From contig JACQAZ010000047.1 in the NCBI GenBank assembly GCA_016194705.1, positions 40,394 to 104,393 of the forward strand: DNA of 64,000 nucleotides, read 5' to 3'. The notes under the pieces were generated by a model. It worked only from the letters and a program-made list of their open reading frames with translations, searched no databases and was not told the DNA's origin. Position numbers and translations under genes: made by a program. Of the stretch, positions 16,419 through 24,876 are shown piece by piece. The number at the start of each line of letters is the position of its first letter. Position 1 is the stretch's first letter. This DNA is from Elusimicrobiota bacterium. GTDB taxonomy: Bacteria > Elusimicrobiota > Elusimicrobia > UBA1565 > UBA9628.

Positions 16419-17018
16419 GTGCCGATGCACCGCGACTTTCTGATCTACTTCGTGCACGCGCTCGCCTGGGGAGCGTTCGGCCTCGCGCGCCTCGCGCTGC
16501 GCGGCCGGACCGAAAGCGATCGCGGTCCCGCCGTGAAGGCCGGGGAGGCCCGCACCGCCCCTCATTCGAGAGCTCTCGTGGGCTTCCACATGGCCGGCTT
16601 CGGCGTCATGTATTTCGGCCTCGGCGACGCCGTGATCGGCCGGAAGGTCCCCGAGCTCTTCGCTCTCCAGCGGCCCCTCGGGGCGCTCGTGATCCTGACC
16701 GGCTCGGCGCTAATGTGCTGGGCGATCGGCTACTTCCGCTCCTGGCGGTTCGAAGCCAAGCTCGAAGCGGGCCACGAGCTCGCCACCGGAGGGCCGTTCC
16801 GGCTCATGCGCCATCCCATCTACGCCGGCATCGACCTCCTCGCGCTCGGCACGGCGCTGTGGGTGCCCACGGGCTTCGAGCTCGCCGCCGTCGCCTTGCT
16901 CGCGCTGGGAGGCGACTTGCGCGCGCGCGCCGAGGAGAAGCTCCTGCGTCAGGCCTTCGGCGAGCCCTACCGGGCTTTAATGGCGAGGACCAAGCGGTTC
17001 GTCCCGGGAATTTATTGA
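16419..17018 (+). CDS. Membrane methyltransferase of the isoprenylcysteine carboxyl methyltransferase family
   Basis: 199 residues, four to five membrane segments. The C-terminal half carries the family signature: GGPFRLMRHPIYAG followed by a short loop, then RAEEKLLRQAFGEPYRALM, where the HP(I/M)Y and E....FG..Y residues bind S-adenosylmethionine. Such proteins methylate membrane lipids or small hydrophobic molecules; the substrate is unknown. The GTG start at 16419 is preferred over ATG 16425 because TAGAAT (16407-16412) ends six bases before it. Confidence 0.85.
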   Translation: MPMHRDFLIYFVHALAWGAFGLARLALRGRTESDRGPAVKAGEARTAPHSRALVGFHMAGFGVMYFGLGDAVIGRKVPELFALQRPLGALVILTGSALMCWAIGYFRSWRFEAKLEAGHELATGGPFRLMRHPIYAGIDLLALGTALWVPTGFELAAVALLALGGDLRARAEEKLLRQAFGEPYRALMARTKRFVPGIY

Positions 17019-17042
17019 GACCGGAATGCTAGAATGAGGATC

Positions 17043-17582
17043 ATGAAGCTCGCGTTCGCCCTCTGCCTCATCGCCCAGACGGCGCTGGCGGCACCCTCCC
17101 GCGTGATCGTCATCCGTCACGGCGAGAAGCCAGAGGAGGGCAGCGAGCTCAGCGAGCGCGGCCGTCAGCGCGCCCAGGCGCTGGTCGGCTATTTCAAGGG
17201 CGACCCCAAGCTGACTCCGGCGGCGATCTACGCGATGGCTCCCAAGGACGACGACGGCTCGGTGCGCGCGATCCAGACCGTGCAGCCGCTGGCCGACGAC
17301 CTGGCCCTCGACATCCGCCAGTCGTATAGAAGGAAGGACACCGCTTTGCTCGCGGCCGAGATCATGGAGGACAAGCAGTTGGACGGCAAGACCGTGCTGA
17401 TCTGCTGGGAGCACAAGATCATCCCGGACATACTCAAGGCCTTCGGCTGGACCGCCGGGCCCGGCAAGTGGCCGGGCGCCGAGGTCTACGACCGCGCCTG
17501 GGTCCTCGACTTCAAGGTGGGCCAGCCGCAGGCATTCAAGGACCTGCCGCAGCATCTCCTGCCGGGCGACAGCGCCGACTAG
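17043..17582 (+). CDS. Secreted histidine phosphatase family protein
   Basis: 179 residues from ATG 17043. A signal peptide (MKLAFALCLIAQTALAAPS) is followed by VIVIRHGEKPEEG, the RHG motif with the phospho-accepting histidine, and LSERGRQRAQALVGYF. The second catalytic histidine is likely in ICWEHKIIPDIL. It belongs to the phosphoglycerate-mutase-like superfamily, probably a periplasmic phosphatase of unknown substrate. TAGAAT (17030-17035) overlaps the alternative ATG 17034 and ends seven bases before 17043, which fixes the start. The end overlaps hicA by 4 bases (convergent). Confidence 0.85.
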   Translation: MKLAFALCLIAQTALAAPSRVIVIRHGEKPEEGSELSERGRQRAQALVGYFKGDPKLTPAAIYAMAPKDDDGSVRAIQTVQPLADDLALDIRQSYRRKDTALLAAEIMEDKQLDGKTVLICWEHKIIPDILKAFGWTAGPGKWPGAEVYDRAWVLDFKVGQPQAFKDLPQHLLPGDSAD

Positions 17583-17818
17583 CCGTCGAGAAGCCGCAAG
17601 AACTCGTCCCTCGTCAGCCCTGCCTGCTCGAGGATGGCCCGCAGCGTTCCACGCGGGATGTCATGGCCGTAGGGCACGATGACCAAACGAGTCCTCTCTC
17701 CAAGCCGTGATCGCACGAACGCCCGGTGGCTGCCCTTCCCGCGGTCGGGAGCCTCGGTGAAGCCGGCGGCGCGCAAAGCGCGGATGATCCGCGAAGACGA
17801 CAGCGACGGCAGCCGCAT
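17579..17818 (-). CDS. hicA: HicA family mRNA interferase toxin
   Basis: 79 residues, standard HicA size. Seen: IIRALRAAGFTEAPDRGKGSH with the catalytic histidine in KGSH.AF, then VIVPYGHDIPRGTLRAIL and QAGLTRDEFLRLL, all family signatures of the double-stranded-RNA-binding-like fold that cleaves mRNA. It follows hicB with a one-base overlap (TAATG), giving the antitoxin-first order. There is no separate promoter. Confidence 0.9.
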   Translation of the reverse strand: MRLPSLSSSRIIRALRAAGFTEAPDRGKGSHRAFVRSRLGERTRLVIVPYGHDIPRGTLRAILEQAGLTRDEFLRLLDG

Positions 17819-18084
17819 TACGCGAGCGCAATTTCGAGCGGCGTCGTGAAGCGGGTCCCGGAGGACATCGAGGGCTCGACGTCTTTGAGTAGCCGCAGTC
17901 TCTTGGCGTTCGAGATGAACAGAGACACGGCTTCTTTCAAGGACGCTTGGGCGCTCTCAGGAGTGGCTCCGAAAGACGCCACGCCGAGTTCGGGACACTT
18001 GGAGACGTAACGGCGGCCTTCTTTCCAAACGACGGCGGTCAAGTGGTATTGCTTCACTTTTCGTTTCCCCTTGCGGCCGCCCAT
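17818..18084 (-). CDS. hicB: HicB family antitoxin
   Basis: 88 residues from ATG 18084. The partially degraded RNase-H fold of HicB is visible: YHLTAVVWKEGRRYVSKCPELG, then VASFGATPESAQASLKEAVSLF. No separate helix-turn-helix or ribbon-helix-helix domain is obvious, so it may neutralise HicA without itself binding DNA strongly. The start is set by the promoter TTGCGG (18119-18114), 17 bases, TATAAT (18096-18091) and six bases to ATG, i.e. leaderless. A 38-bp element shared with the tRNA-Asp region lies just upstream at 18172-18135. Confidence 0.87.
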   Translation of the reverse strand: MGGRKGKRKVKQYHLTAVVWKEGRRYVSKCPELGVASFGATPESAQASLKEAVSLFISNAKRLRLLKDVEPSMSSGTRFTTPLEIALA

Positions 18085-18090
18085 GCTTTG

Positions 18091-18119
18091 ATTATAACAG
18101 CCCATCCCGGTTCCCGCAA
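18091..18119 (-). promoter_or_regulatory. hicBA promoter
   Basis: TTGCGG, 17-base spacer, TATAAT, six bases, ATG. Both boxes are identical to those of the tRNA-Lys promoter at 52640-52612. Confidence 0.7.
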
Positions 18120-18134
18120 GCGCGCGGGCGGCGC

Positions 18135-18172
18135 TCAATATACATACGATTGAGCCCCCCGAATTGTTCCCT
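18135..18172 (-). repeat. 38-bp ECF-promoter-like element, copy 1 (upstream of hicBA)
   Basis: On the minus strand: GGGAAC, 17 bases, CGTATG, then TATATTGA. The plus-strand core TCAATATACATACGATTGAG matches copy 2 (51047-51066) at 19 of 20 positions, and the GTTCCCT block is at exactly the same distance. The ends TCAAT/ATTGA form an inverted repeat around the -10-like CGTAT. Confidence 0.6.
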
Positions 18173-18198
18173 GTGTATAGGAGAAAAGGCCGGAAGGA

Positions 18199-19287
18199 TC
18201 AGGCTTTGACGCGAGCCAGGCGCTTCTCGAGCGCGGCGAAGCCCGCGTCGAGGTCGGACTTCGAGATGAAGCCCATGTGCGCGATGCGGATGATCTTGCC
18301 CTTGAGGTGGAGCTGGCCGCCCGCGATCGAGATGCTCTCCTCGCGCAGGATCTCTTGGATCAGCGCCTGGCCGTCCAATCCCTCGGGGAGCTTGAGCGCG
18401 GTGAGGATGTTGGCCGGGTCGGCGGCGAACAATGGAAGGTCGACCCTCGCCGCCCAGGCGCGCGTGTATTTGGCGAGCTCGGCCGTGCGCTTCCAGACGT
18501 TCTCGATGCCCTCCTGGCGGATCAGGCGCAGCGCCTCGGCCTGGCCCATGACGAGCGTGACGCCGGGCGTGTAGGGCGTCTCTTTGTCCTTGACTGATTT
18601 GAGCATCGTGCGCCAGTCGTAGTAGAAGCGCGGCAGGGACGCGGTCTCGACGAGCTTCCAGGTTCGCTCGGAAACGGCGGCGAAGGCCAAGCCGGGGGCG
18701 TTCATCAAACCCTTTTGAGAACCTGTCAAAACGACGTCCAAACCCCAGGCGTCCATTTCGAGCGGTTCTGCCGCCAAACCGGAGATTGAGTCAACGACGA
18801 TAATGGCGGCGGAGTGCTTGCGGACTTCGTCCGCAAGCGTCTTCAAATCATTCACGATCCCGGTCGAAGTATCGGTGTGTTGGAAGAAAACGACTCTGAC
18901 ATCCTTGTTTTCCTTGAGCGCCTTGGCCAATTTCTTCGGATCGGCCGCGTGGCCCCACTCTTCCGCGACAATGATCGGGAATAAGCCGTAAGTCTTCAAA
19001 ATCTTCACGAAGCGGTCGCCGAAGGCGCCGGTCGTGTGCACCAGCGCCTTGTCGCCCGGCGAGAGCAGGTTGACGACCGCCGACTCCATGGAGCCGGTGC
19101 CCGAGCAGGTCATCATGAGCACCGTGCTCTTGGTCCGGTAGACGTACTGCATCTCGCGCAAGGTGAAGTCGAAGAGCTCGCCGAACTCCTTGGTGCGGTG
19201 GTGCAGGATCGGCTTGGCCATCGCGTGCGAGACAGACGGCGGCAGCGGGGTGGGTCCGGGGGTCAGCATGATCGCGTTCTTGCTCAT
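18199..19287 (-). CDS. Class V aminotransferase (alanine-glyoxylate / serine-pyruvate type)
   Basis: 362 residues. PLP-dependent enzyme: N-terminus MLTPGPTPLPPSV, HHRTKEFGELF and the PLP-lysine region VVLTGSQKGLMNAPGLAF (lysine in SQK) are typical of the serine-pyruvate/alanine-glyoxylate and small-hydrogenase-subunit-like aminotransferases. It may transaminate serine, alanine or phosphoserine intermediates; exact substrates cannot be told. ATG 19287 has a strong Shine-Dalgarno (AGGAGG, seven bases upstream) and overlaps the lon stop (ATGA), so it is the third gene of a clpP-lon operon, an unusual position. Confidence 0.92.
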   Translation of the reverse strand: MSKNAIMLTPGPTPLPPSVSHAMAKPILHHRTKEFGELFDFTLREMQYVYRTKSTVLMMTCSGTGSMESAVVNLLSPGDKALVHTTGAFGDRFVKILKTYGLFPIIVAEEWGHAADPKKLAKALKENKDVRVVFFQHTDTSTGIVNDLKTLADEVRKHSAAIIVVDSISGLAAEPLEMDAWGLDVVLTGSQKGLMNAPGLAFAAVSERTWKLVETASLPRFYYDWRTMLKSVKDKETPYTPGVTLVMGQAEALRLIRQEGIENVWKRTAELAKYTRAWAARVDLPLFAADPANILTALKLPEGLDGQALIQEILREESISIAGGQLHLKGKIIRIAHMGFISKSDLDAGFAALEKRLARVKA

Positions 19288-21710
19288 GAGAGGCCTCCTG
19301 AGGGGGGGATCGACGGACGCGGCCCGGGGGCGGTCCAGCCGGGAGTCCGCGGCGAGACTTTCGCCTCGGGCTCCGGGGCCGGCCCCAATGCCAGCTCGAG
19401 CACGTCCGAGAAATGCTTGACGGGGATCATCTTGACGTCGGCGAGGATCTCGGGCGGTATGTCCTCGAGGTCCTTCTGATTTTGCTCTGGGAAAAGGACC
19501 GTCTTGATCGCCTCGCGATGCGCCGCGAGCACCTTTTCCTTGAGGCCGCCGATCGGCAGCACGCGGCCGCGCAAGGTGATCTCGCCGGTCATCGCGATGC
19601 CGGGCAGGACGGCGCGGCCGGTCATCAAGGAGGCGATCGCGGTCGCGATCGCGATGCCCGCCGAAGGCCCGTCCTTGGGGGTCGCGCCCTCGGGGACGTG
19701 GACGTGGAGGTCGACGTCCTTGAAATGGTCGAGGTTGATGCCGAACTCCTTGGCCATCGACTTGAGGTACGAGAGCGCGGCCTGCGCGGACTCCATCATG
19801 ACCTGGCCGAGCTTGCCGGTGAGTTTCAGCTCGCCCTTGCCGGGCATGGCGACGACCTCGATGGCCATCGTCACGCCGCCGACCTCGGTCCAGGCCAGGC
19901 CCGTCGAGACGCCGAGGCCGTTGAAGGAGTTGCGCTCCTTGAAGAACTTCGGTATGCCGAGGAACTTCTGGAGGTTCTCGGCCGTGACGGCGACTTTTTG
20001 CTCGCCGTCGGCCACGAAGAGCTTGGCGGCCTTGCGCGCGAGGCTGGCCATCTCGCGGTCGAGGTTGCGCACGCCGGCCTCGCGCGTGTACTCCTCGATG
20101 GCGCGGTCGATGGCGTCGTCGCCGACCGTGACGAGCTCGGCTTTGAGGCCGTGGGCCTTGAGCTGCTTGGGCAAGAGGTAGGTCCGAGCGATGAGCTTTT
20201 TCTCGGCGTGGGTGTAGCCGGGGAAGCGCAAGACCTCGAGGCGGTCCTGAAGGCTCACGGGGATGCCCTCGAGCGTGTTGGCCGTGCAGATGAACATGAC
20301 CTGCGAAAGGTCGAACTCCGTGTCGAGGTAGTGATCGAGGAAGGTGAAGTTCTGCTCGGGATCGAGGACCTCGAGCATCGCAGCCGCCGGATCGCCGCGC
20401 CAGTCCATGCCCATCTTGTCGATCTCGTCCAATAAAAAGAGAGGGTTCCGGGAGCCCGCCTTGCGCAGGGATTGGATGATGCGGCCCGGCAAAGAACCGA
20501 TGTAGGTGCGCCGGTGCCCCCTGATCTCGGCCTCGTCCCGGACGCCGCCCAAGGACATGCGCACGAACTTGCGGCCCAAAGAGCGCGCGATCGAGCGTCC
20601 CATCGAGGTCTTGCCCACGCCGGGAGGCCCGACGAAGCACAGGATCGGGCCCTTGAGGCCCTTGGTCAGCTTCGTGACGGCCAGATACTCGAGTATGCGC
20701 TCCTTGATCTTCTTGAGGTCGTAGTGGTCGGCGTCGAGAATCTCCTCGGCCCGCCGGACATCGAGATTATCGCGGGTGCGCTTCGACCACGGCAGATGGG
20801 TCATCCAGTCGAGGTAGGTCCGCGCGACGGTCGACTCGGGAGAGTAAGGCATCATCTTCTCGAGCCTAGAGAGCTCCTTGGTCGAAGCCTCGAAGGCGGC
20901 CTTGGGCATCCTGGCGTCCTTGATCGCCTTGCGCAAATCCTCGATCTCTTGCGCGAAGTCGTCTTTTTGGCGGAGCTCTTTTTGGATCGCTTTCATCTGC
21001 TCCGTCAGGTAGTACTCCTTCTGGGTCTTCTCGATTTGGGACTTGACGCGCGTGTGGATCTTGCGCTCGAGCGTCATGATCTCGATGTCGGTCTTGAGGA
21101 AGCCGATGAGCTTCTCGAGGCGCTTCGCGACGTCGAGCTCTTCCAAGACGTTCTGGCGGTCGGCGGCCTTCGAGAGGCCGTTGGCCGCGATCGTGTCGCA
21201 AAGCTGGGAGGGATCCTCCATGCGCTGCAGGGCGGGCAGGATCTCGGAGGTCGAGCGGCGCGCGAGCTTGGAGTGCTCGTCGAAGACCTCGAGGCAGTGG
21301 CGCATAAGGGCCTTGAGCTCGGCGGTGGCCTGGGAGGTCTCCGGCGGATACTCGAGGTCAGCCTCCCAGTAGGCCTTGCCCGCGGGAATCTCGGGAGCCT
21401 TGGCGACGGCTCTCGTGAGGCCCTGCAGGAAGACCTTGAGCGTGCCGTCGGGCATCTTGAGGAACTGCACGACCTCGGCCAGAACGCCGGTCGTGTAGAG
21501 GTCGGCGGGCTGAGGATCCTCGAGGGTGATCTCCTTCTGCGCGACGACCGCGAGGAGTTTCGCGGTATCCTTCATCGCCGCTTCCAGCGCCGCGACCGAT
21601 TTAGCGCGCCCCACGGAGAGGGGCAGGACCATGTGCGGGAAGACCACGACGTCGCGCACGGCGAGCAGGGGGAGCCTTCCCGGGCGCGCGCTCGTCTTGG
21701 GCTCGCTCAC
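19284..21710 (-). CDS. lon: ATP-dependent protease Lon
   Basis: 808 residues, normal length. N-terminal substrate-binding domain ([23 protein letters not shown]), a coiled helical region, AAA+ domain with Walker [13 protein letters not shown] and Walker [14 protein letters not shown], and the C-terminal Ser-Lys protease domain with [18 protein letters not shown] (catalytic Ser) and [12 protein letters not shown] (catalytic Lys). It degrades misfolded and regulatory proteins in the cytoplasm. GTG start at 21710 overlaps the clpP stop (GTGA), so translation is coupled. Confidence 0.97.
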   Translation of the reverse strand: MSEPKTSARPGRLPLLAVRDVVVFPHMVLPLSVGRAKSVAALEAAMKDTAKLLAVVAQKEITLEDPQPADLYTTGVLAEVVQFLKMPDGTLKVFLQGLTRAVAKAPEIPAGKAYWEADLEYPPETSQATAELKALMRHCLEVFDEHSKLARRSTSEILPALQRMEDPSQLCDTIAANGLSKAADRQNVLEELDVAKRLEKLIGFLKTDIEIMTLERKIHTRVKSQIEKTQKEYYLTEQMKAIQKELRQKDDFAQEIEDLRKAIKDARMPKAAFEASTKELSRLEKMMPYSPESTVARTYLDWMTHLPWSKRTRDNLDVRRAEEILDADHYDLKKIKERILEYLAVTKLTKGLKGPILCFVGPPGVGKTSMGRSIARSLGRKFVRMSLGGVRDEAEIRGHRRTYIGSLPGRIIQSLRKAGSRNPLFLLDEIDKMGMDWRGDPAAAMLEVLDPEQNFTFLDHYLDTEFDLSQVMFICTANTLEGIPVSLQDRLEVLRFPGYTHAEKKLIARTYLLPKQLKAHGLKAELVTVGDDAIDRAIEEYTREAGVRNLDREMASLARKAAKLFVADGEQKVAVTAENLQKFLGIPKFFKERNSFNGLGVSTGLAWTEVGGVTMAIEVVAMPGKGELKLTGKLGQVMMESAQAALSYLKSMAKEFGINLDHFKDVDLHVHVPEGATPKDGPSAGIAIATAIASLMTGRAVLPGIAMTGEITLRGRVLPIGGLKEKVLAAHREAIKTVLFPEQNQKDLEDIPPEILADVKMIPVKHFSDVLELALGPAPEPEAKVSPRTPGWTAPGPRPSIPPSGGLS

Positions 21711-22309
21711 AGTTTGGCCCCGGGAAGAACGACGTCGACGATCCCGTAAGCCTTGGCCTCCTCGGCGGACATGTAGAAGTTTCGCTCCATGTCCTTGGTC
21801 AGCTTGTCCTTGGTCTGGCCGGTGTGCAGGGCCAAAATCCCGCTCAAGCGGTCCTTGGTCTTCTGCATCTCCTCGGCCTCGATGATGATGTCGGTCGCCT
21901 GGCCGCCCAAATCGCCGCGGATGAGGGGCTGATGGATCATGACCCTGGAATGCGGCAGCATGTAGCGCTTGCCCCTGGTCCCGGCGGCCAGCAGCACGGC
22001 GCCAAACGACATCGCCATGCCGAAGCACATCGTCGAGATCGGCGACTTGATGTACTGCATCGTGTCGTAGATCGCAAGGCCCGCGGTGACCATGCCGCCC
22101 GGCGAGTTGATGTAGAGGTTGATGTCCTTGTCGGGATCCTCGGCGTCGAGGTAGAGCAGCTGCGAGATAATGAGGTTCGCCGAGTCGGTGCTCACCACGC
22201 CTTCGTAGCCGCCCGCGAAGATGATCCTCTCCTTCAAGAGCCGCGAGAAGATGTCGTAGCCGATGGCCGAGCCCTGGGTCCAGCGTTCGAGTATCGTAGG
22301 GACTATCAT
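21707..22309 (-). CDS. clpP: ATP-dependent Clp protease proteolytic subunit
   Basis: 200 residues. The serine protease of Clp complexes: catalytic Ser101 in [13 protein letters not shown], His126 in SRVMIHQPL and a downstream Asp. The sequence GMAMSFGA differs mildly from the usual G.A.SMGA. It partners with ClpX or ClpA, neither of which is adjacent here. TATAAT (22321-22316) ends six bases before the ATG, with TGGACG 17 bases further up, so the operon mRNA is predicted to start at the clpP start codon. Confidence 0.97.
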   Translation of the reverse strand: MIVPTILERWTQGSAIGYDIFSRLLKERIIFAGGYEGVVSTDSANLIISQLLYLDAEDPDKDINLYINSPGGMVTAGLAIYDTMQYIKSPISTMCFGMAMSFGAVLLAAGTRGKRYMLPHSRVMIHQPLIRGDLGGQATDIIIEAEEMQKTKDRLSGILALHTGQTKDKLTKDMERNFYMSAEEAKAYGIVDVVLPGAKL

Positions 22310-22315
22310 GGAGAG

Positions 22316-22344
22316 ATTATATGGTTTTGCGCGGGCGTCGTCCA
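22316..22344 (-). promoter_or_regulatory. clpP-lon operon promoter
   Basis: TGGACG, 17-base spacer, TATAAT, then six bases to the clpP ATG. No heat-shock-type (CIRCE or sigma32) element was recognised. Confidence 0.6.
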
Positions 22345-22360
22345 GAGCGGCCCGAGAGTT

Positions 22361-23359
22361 TCAGAAAAAGGGATCGACCTTGTAGCCTTCCTGCGAGCCC
22401 AGCAGCTTCTGGGTGGTCTCGGCGAGCATGCCCGGCGGCATCCAGGCTGGACCCGCGGGCTCGACGAGGACGTACTGCGTGCCTTGGTACTCGATGAACA
22501 GGTCTCCCTTGAGCGGGTTACGAAGGACGCCCATGACGTAATGATCGGGCAGGCTGACGCCGACGAGCCGGATCTTGGGCCAATTCGAGAGGACCGAGGC
22601 CAGAAGCCCGGTCTTGGTATCGCAGTCGCCCCAGCCCAGCACGAGAGTCTTGACCGGGTGCCAAAGGCCGCCCGTGTGGACGCCGCCCTCGATGTTGGGC
22701 GGGACCTTGTAGCCGACCGCGGTCTGGACCATCGCGACGACGGCGCCGATGATGTCGCCCGACTCGTAGCCCTTCGACTGGGCAATCGAGTCGAAGGCCT
22801 GGGCCAGCGAGGCCACGCGCGCGCCGCTCTTGCCGACCAAGGCCGGCATGTCGACCTCGACGACGCCGCCGCCCATGAGACGGAAACCCTTGCCGCCCAT
22901 GTAATCATGCAGCTTCTTGTCGTACTGGGCCTTGAGTCCCGCCAGGGCTTGGTTGAGCTGAACCTGGTTCTTATGCGTCTTGATCGCCTCGGCGAGCGCG
23001 GCCTTGCGCGCCCCCTCGTGCCAGGCCTTGATCTCGTCGACGTCCTCTTGCTTGTAGCCCCACTGCGACTCGTACCCGTCGAAGACCTCCTTGGCGACCT
23101 TGAAGTCGACGGAGAGCTGGTCGTTGTTGAAATTGCGAAAGCCGTAGCGCGCGGAGTAGCCTTTCGGGTCCTTGTCGAGCTTCTGGCTCGCGAAGCGTCC
23201 TTGCAGCGGCTCCCCGCCGGCCTCCTGCGCGCGCACGATCATGCCGTCCTGGGGGACGACGACGAGGCGCTCCTGCCAACGCCAGGCGATGCTCGCCGCC
23301 AAGGCGTAAAAGCAGGCGCCAAGAACGGCGAGCCTCAAGTGGGGCAGACGGAAGTTCAT
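22361..23359 (-). CDS. Membrane-anchored transglutaminase-like cysteine protease
   Basis: 332 residues: an N-terminal membrane anchor (LAVLGACFYALAASIAW), a charged helical middle, then a transglutaminase-like core with GWGDCDTKTGLLASVL (catalytic Cys), LPDHYVMGV (His) and QYVLVEPAG (acidic residue) in the right order. Such bacterial proteins are mostly periplasmic proteases or peptidoglycan/pilus modifiers. The start at 23359 has TAAAAT 12 bases upstream and no Shine-Dalgarno. It is divergent from galE and not in an operon with clpP, which has its own promoter downstream. Confidence 0.78.
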   Translation of the reverse strand: MNFRLPHLRLAVLGACFYALAASIAWRWQERLVVVPQDGMIVRAQEAGGEPLQGRFASQKLDKDPKGYSARYGFRNFNNDQLSVDFKVAKEVFDGYESQWGYKQEDVDEIKAWHEGARKAALAEAIKTHKNQVQLNQALAGLKAQYDKKLHDYMGGKGFRLMGGGVVEVDMPALVGKSGARVASLAQAFDSIAQSKGYESGDIIGAVVAMVQTAVGYKVPPNIEGGVHTGGLWHPVKTLVLGWGDCDTKTGLLASVLSNWPKIRLVGVSLPDHYVMGVLRNPLKGDLFIEYQGTQYVLVEPAGPAWMPPGMLAETTQKLLGSQEGYKVDPFF

Positions 23360-23383
23360 TGGGGAAAGGATATTTTACCATGG

Positions 23384-23389
23384 TATAAT
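23384..23389 (+). promoter_or_regulatory. galE -10 box
   Basis: A perfect TATAAT 12 bases before the galE ATG; the -35 region is poor (TTGGGG at a 19-base spacing). Predicted leader about six bases. Confidence 0.45.
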
Positions 23390-23401
23390 CACCACCGCAC
23401 G

Positions 23402-24409
23402 ATGAAGATCCTCGTCACCGGCGCCGCGGGCTACATAGGCAGTCACACGGCCCTCGAACTGCTCAGGGCAGGTCACGAGGTCGCCGGTTTCGACAACCTC
23501 TGCAACTCATCCGAGAAGGCCGTCGAGCGCGTCCGCGAGCTCTCCGGCAAGCCCCTGCGCTTCGAGAAGATAGACCTCCTAGACCGTCCCGGCCTGGACC
23601 GGCTGTTCAAGGAGGGTTTCGACGCGGTCCTGCACTTCGCGGGCCTAAAGGCCGTCGGGGAATCCGTCGAGAAGCCCGAGCTCTACCGCCGCAACAATAT
23701 CGAAGGAAGCAAGAACCTGCTGGCCGCGATGGCCGCCGCCGGCTGCCGGCGCCTGGTCTTCTCCTCCTCCTGCACGGTCTACGGCGAGGTCAAGAAGAAC
23801 CCGGTCGACGAGAGCCACCCTCGCGCGGCGGTCAACCCCTACGGAGAGACCAAGCTCGCCGTCGAGGACATGTGCCTCGCGCTCTCCCAGACCGACCCGC
23901 GCTGGCGCACCGCTCTCTTGCGCTACTTCAACCCCGTCGGCGCGCATGAGAGCGGCCGCATCGGCGAGGACCCCAAAGGCGTTCCAAACAACCTGATGCC
24001 CTTCGTCATGCAGACCGCCGTGGGCCGGCGGCCCAAAGTGAGAGTCTGGGGCAAAGACTATCCGACCCCCGACGGAACGGGCGTGCGCGACTACATCCAT
24101 GTCGTCGACCTCGCCTTGGGCCACCTCGCGGCCCTCGAGAGGCTCGACGCGCTCAAAGGCGCCGAAGCGATCAACCTCGGCGCCGGGCGCGGCTACTCGG
24201 TGCTCGAGGTCATCGCCGCGGCCTCGAAGGCCGTCGGACGGCCTATTCCCTACGAGATCTGCCCGCGCCGCGCCGGCGACGCGGCTGCGATCTGGGCCGA
24301 CCCGACGCTCGCGAAGGTCAAGCTCGGCTGGTCGGCCTCGCGGGACCTCGCAGCGATGTGCGGCGACCATTGGCGCTGGCAGAAGGACAACCCCCAGGGC
24401 TTCGCGTGA
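23402..24409 (+). CDS. galE: UDP-glucose 4-epimerase
   Basis: 335 residues. Rossmann-fold epimerase interconverting UDP-glucose and UDP-galactose: NAD-binding MKILVTGAAGYIGSHTALEL, catalytic Ser in FSSSCTVYGE and YxxxK in NPYGETKLAVE, plus GTGVRDYIHVVDLALGH. It feeds nucleotide sugars into the polysaccharide locus that follows. The downstream tyrosine phosphatase overlaps its stop (GTGA), so the two are co-translated. Confidence 0.96.
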   Translation: MKILVTGAAGYIGSHTALELLRAGHEVAGFDNLCNSSEKAVERVRELSGKPLRFEKIDLLDRPGLDRLFKEGFDAVLHFAGLKAVGESVEKPELYRRNNIEGSKNLLAAMAAAGCRRLVFSSSCTVYGEVKKNPVDESHPRAAVNPYGETKLAVEDMCLALSQTDPRWRTALLRYFNPVGAHESGRIGEDPKGVPNNLMPFVMQTAVGRRPKVRVWGKDYPTPDGTGVRDYIHVVDLALGHLAALERLDALKGAEAINLGAGRGYSVLEVIAAASKAVGRPIPYEICPRRAGDAAAIWADPTLAKVKLGWSASRDLAAMCGDHWRWQKDNPQGFA

Positions 24410-24876
24410 GCAAGGTCAAGAAAATCCTCTTCGTCTGCACCGGCAACATCTGCCGCAGCGCGATGGCCGAGCAGCTCCTGCGCCACTTGGCCAAGGCCCG
24501 CGGCCTCGATCTCGAGACGCGCTCCTGCGGCATCGCGGCCGAAGGGTACTACGAGGTGCCCGCGGTCGTCCATCGCCTGCTCGCCGCCAAGGGGGTGCCC
24601 GCCTTCGATCACACCGCCCGGCTCGTCGCTCGCGAGCCTCTGCGGTGGGCCGATCTGGTCCTCGCGATGACGGAGCTTCACCGCGAGCACATCGTCGATC
24701 AGTTTCCGGAATTCACCGGAAAGACGCGGCTGCTGCGGGAACAGGCCGGTTTCGGGCGGCAGGACGTCGAGGATCCGATGGGCCTGCCGGACGAGGTCTT
24801 CGAGAAGTGCCTCGCGTCGATTGAGGAAGCCCTGGAAGCGCTGCTGCGGCGGGATTTCCGGGATCCCGAGGCCTAG
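24406..24876 (+). CDS. Low-molecular-weight protein-tyrosine phosphatase
   Basis: 156 residues, normal size. The N-terminal P-loop LFVCTGNICRSAMAE gives C-X5-R-S, and VEDPMGLP carries the general-acid aspartate. In exopolysaccharide loci this family (Wzb/Etp type) dephosphorylates the Wzc-type tyrosine kinase; a Wzc homologue is encoded at 40038-41759. GTG start at 24406 overlaps the galE stop. The end overlaps the convergent sugar transferase by four bases. Confidence 0.92.
   Translation: MSKVKKILFVCTGNICRSAMAEQLLRHLAKARGLDLETRSCGIAAEGYYEVPAVVHRLLAAKGVPAFDHTARLVAREPLRWADLVLAMTELHREHIVDQFPEFTGKTRLLREQAGFGRQDVEDPMGLPDEVFEKCLASIEEALEALLRRDFRDPEA

Noticed and set aside
21824..23383. Long plus-strand extension upstream of galE
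   Set aside because: It is antisense to clpP and the transglutaminase-like gene; galE has its own -10 box and family-typical N-terminus at 23402.
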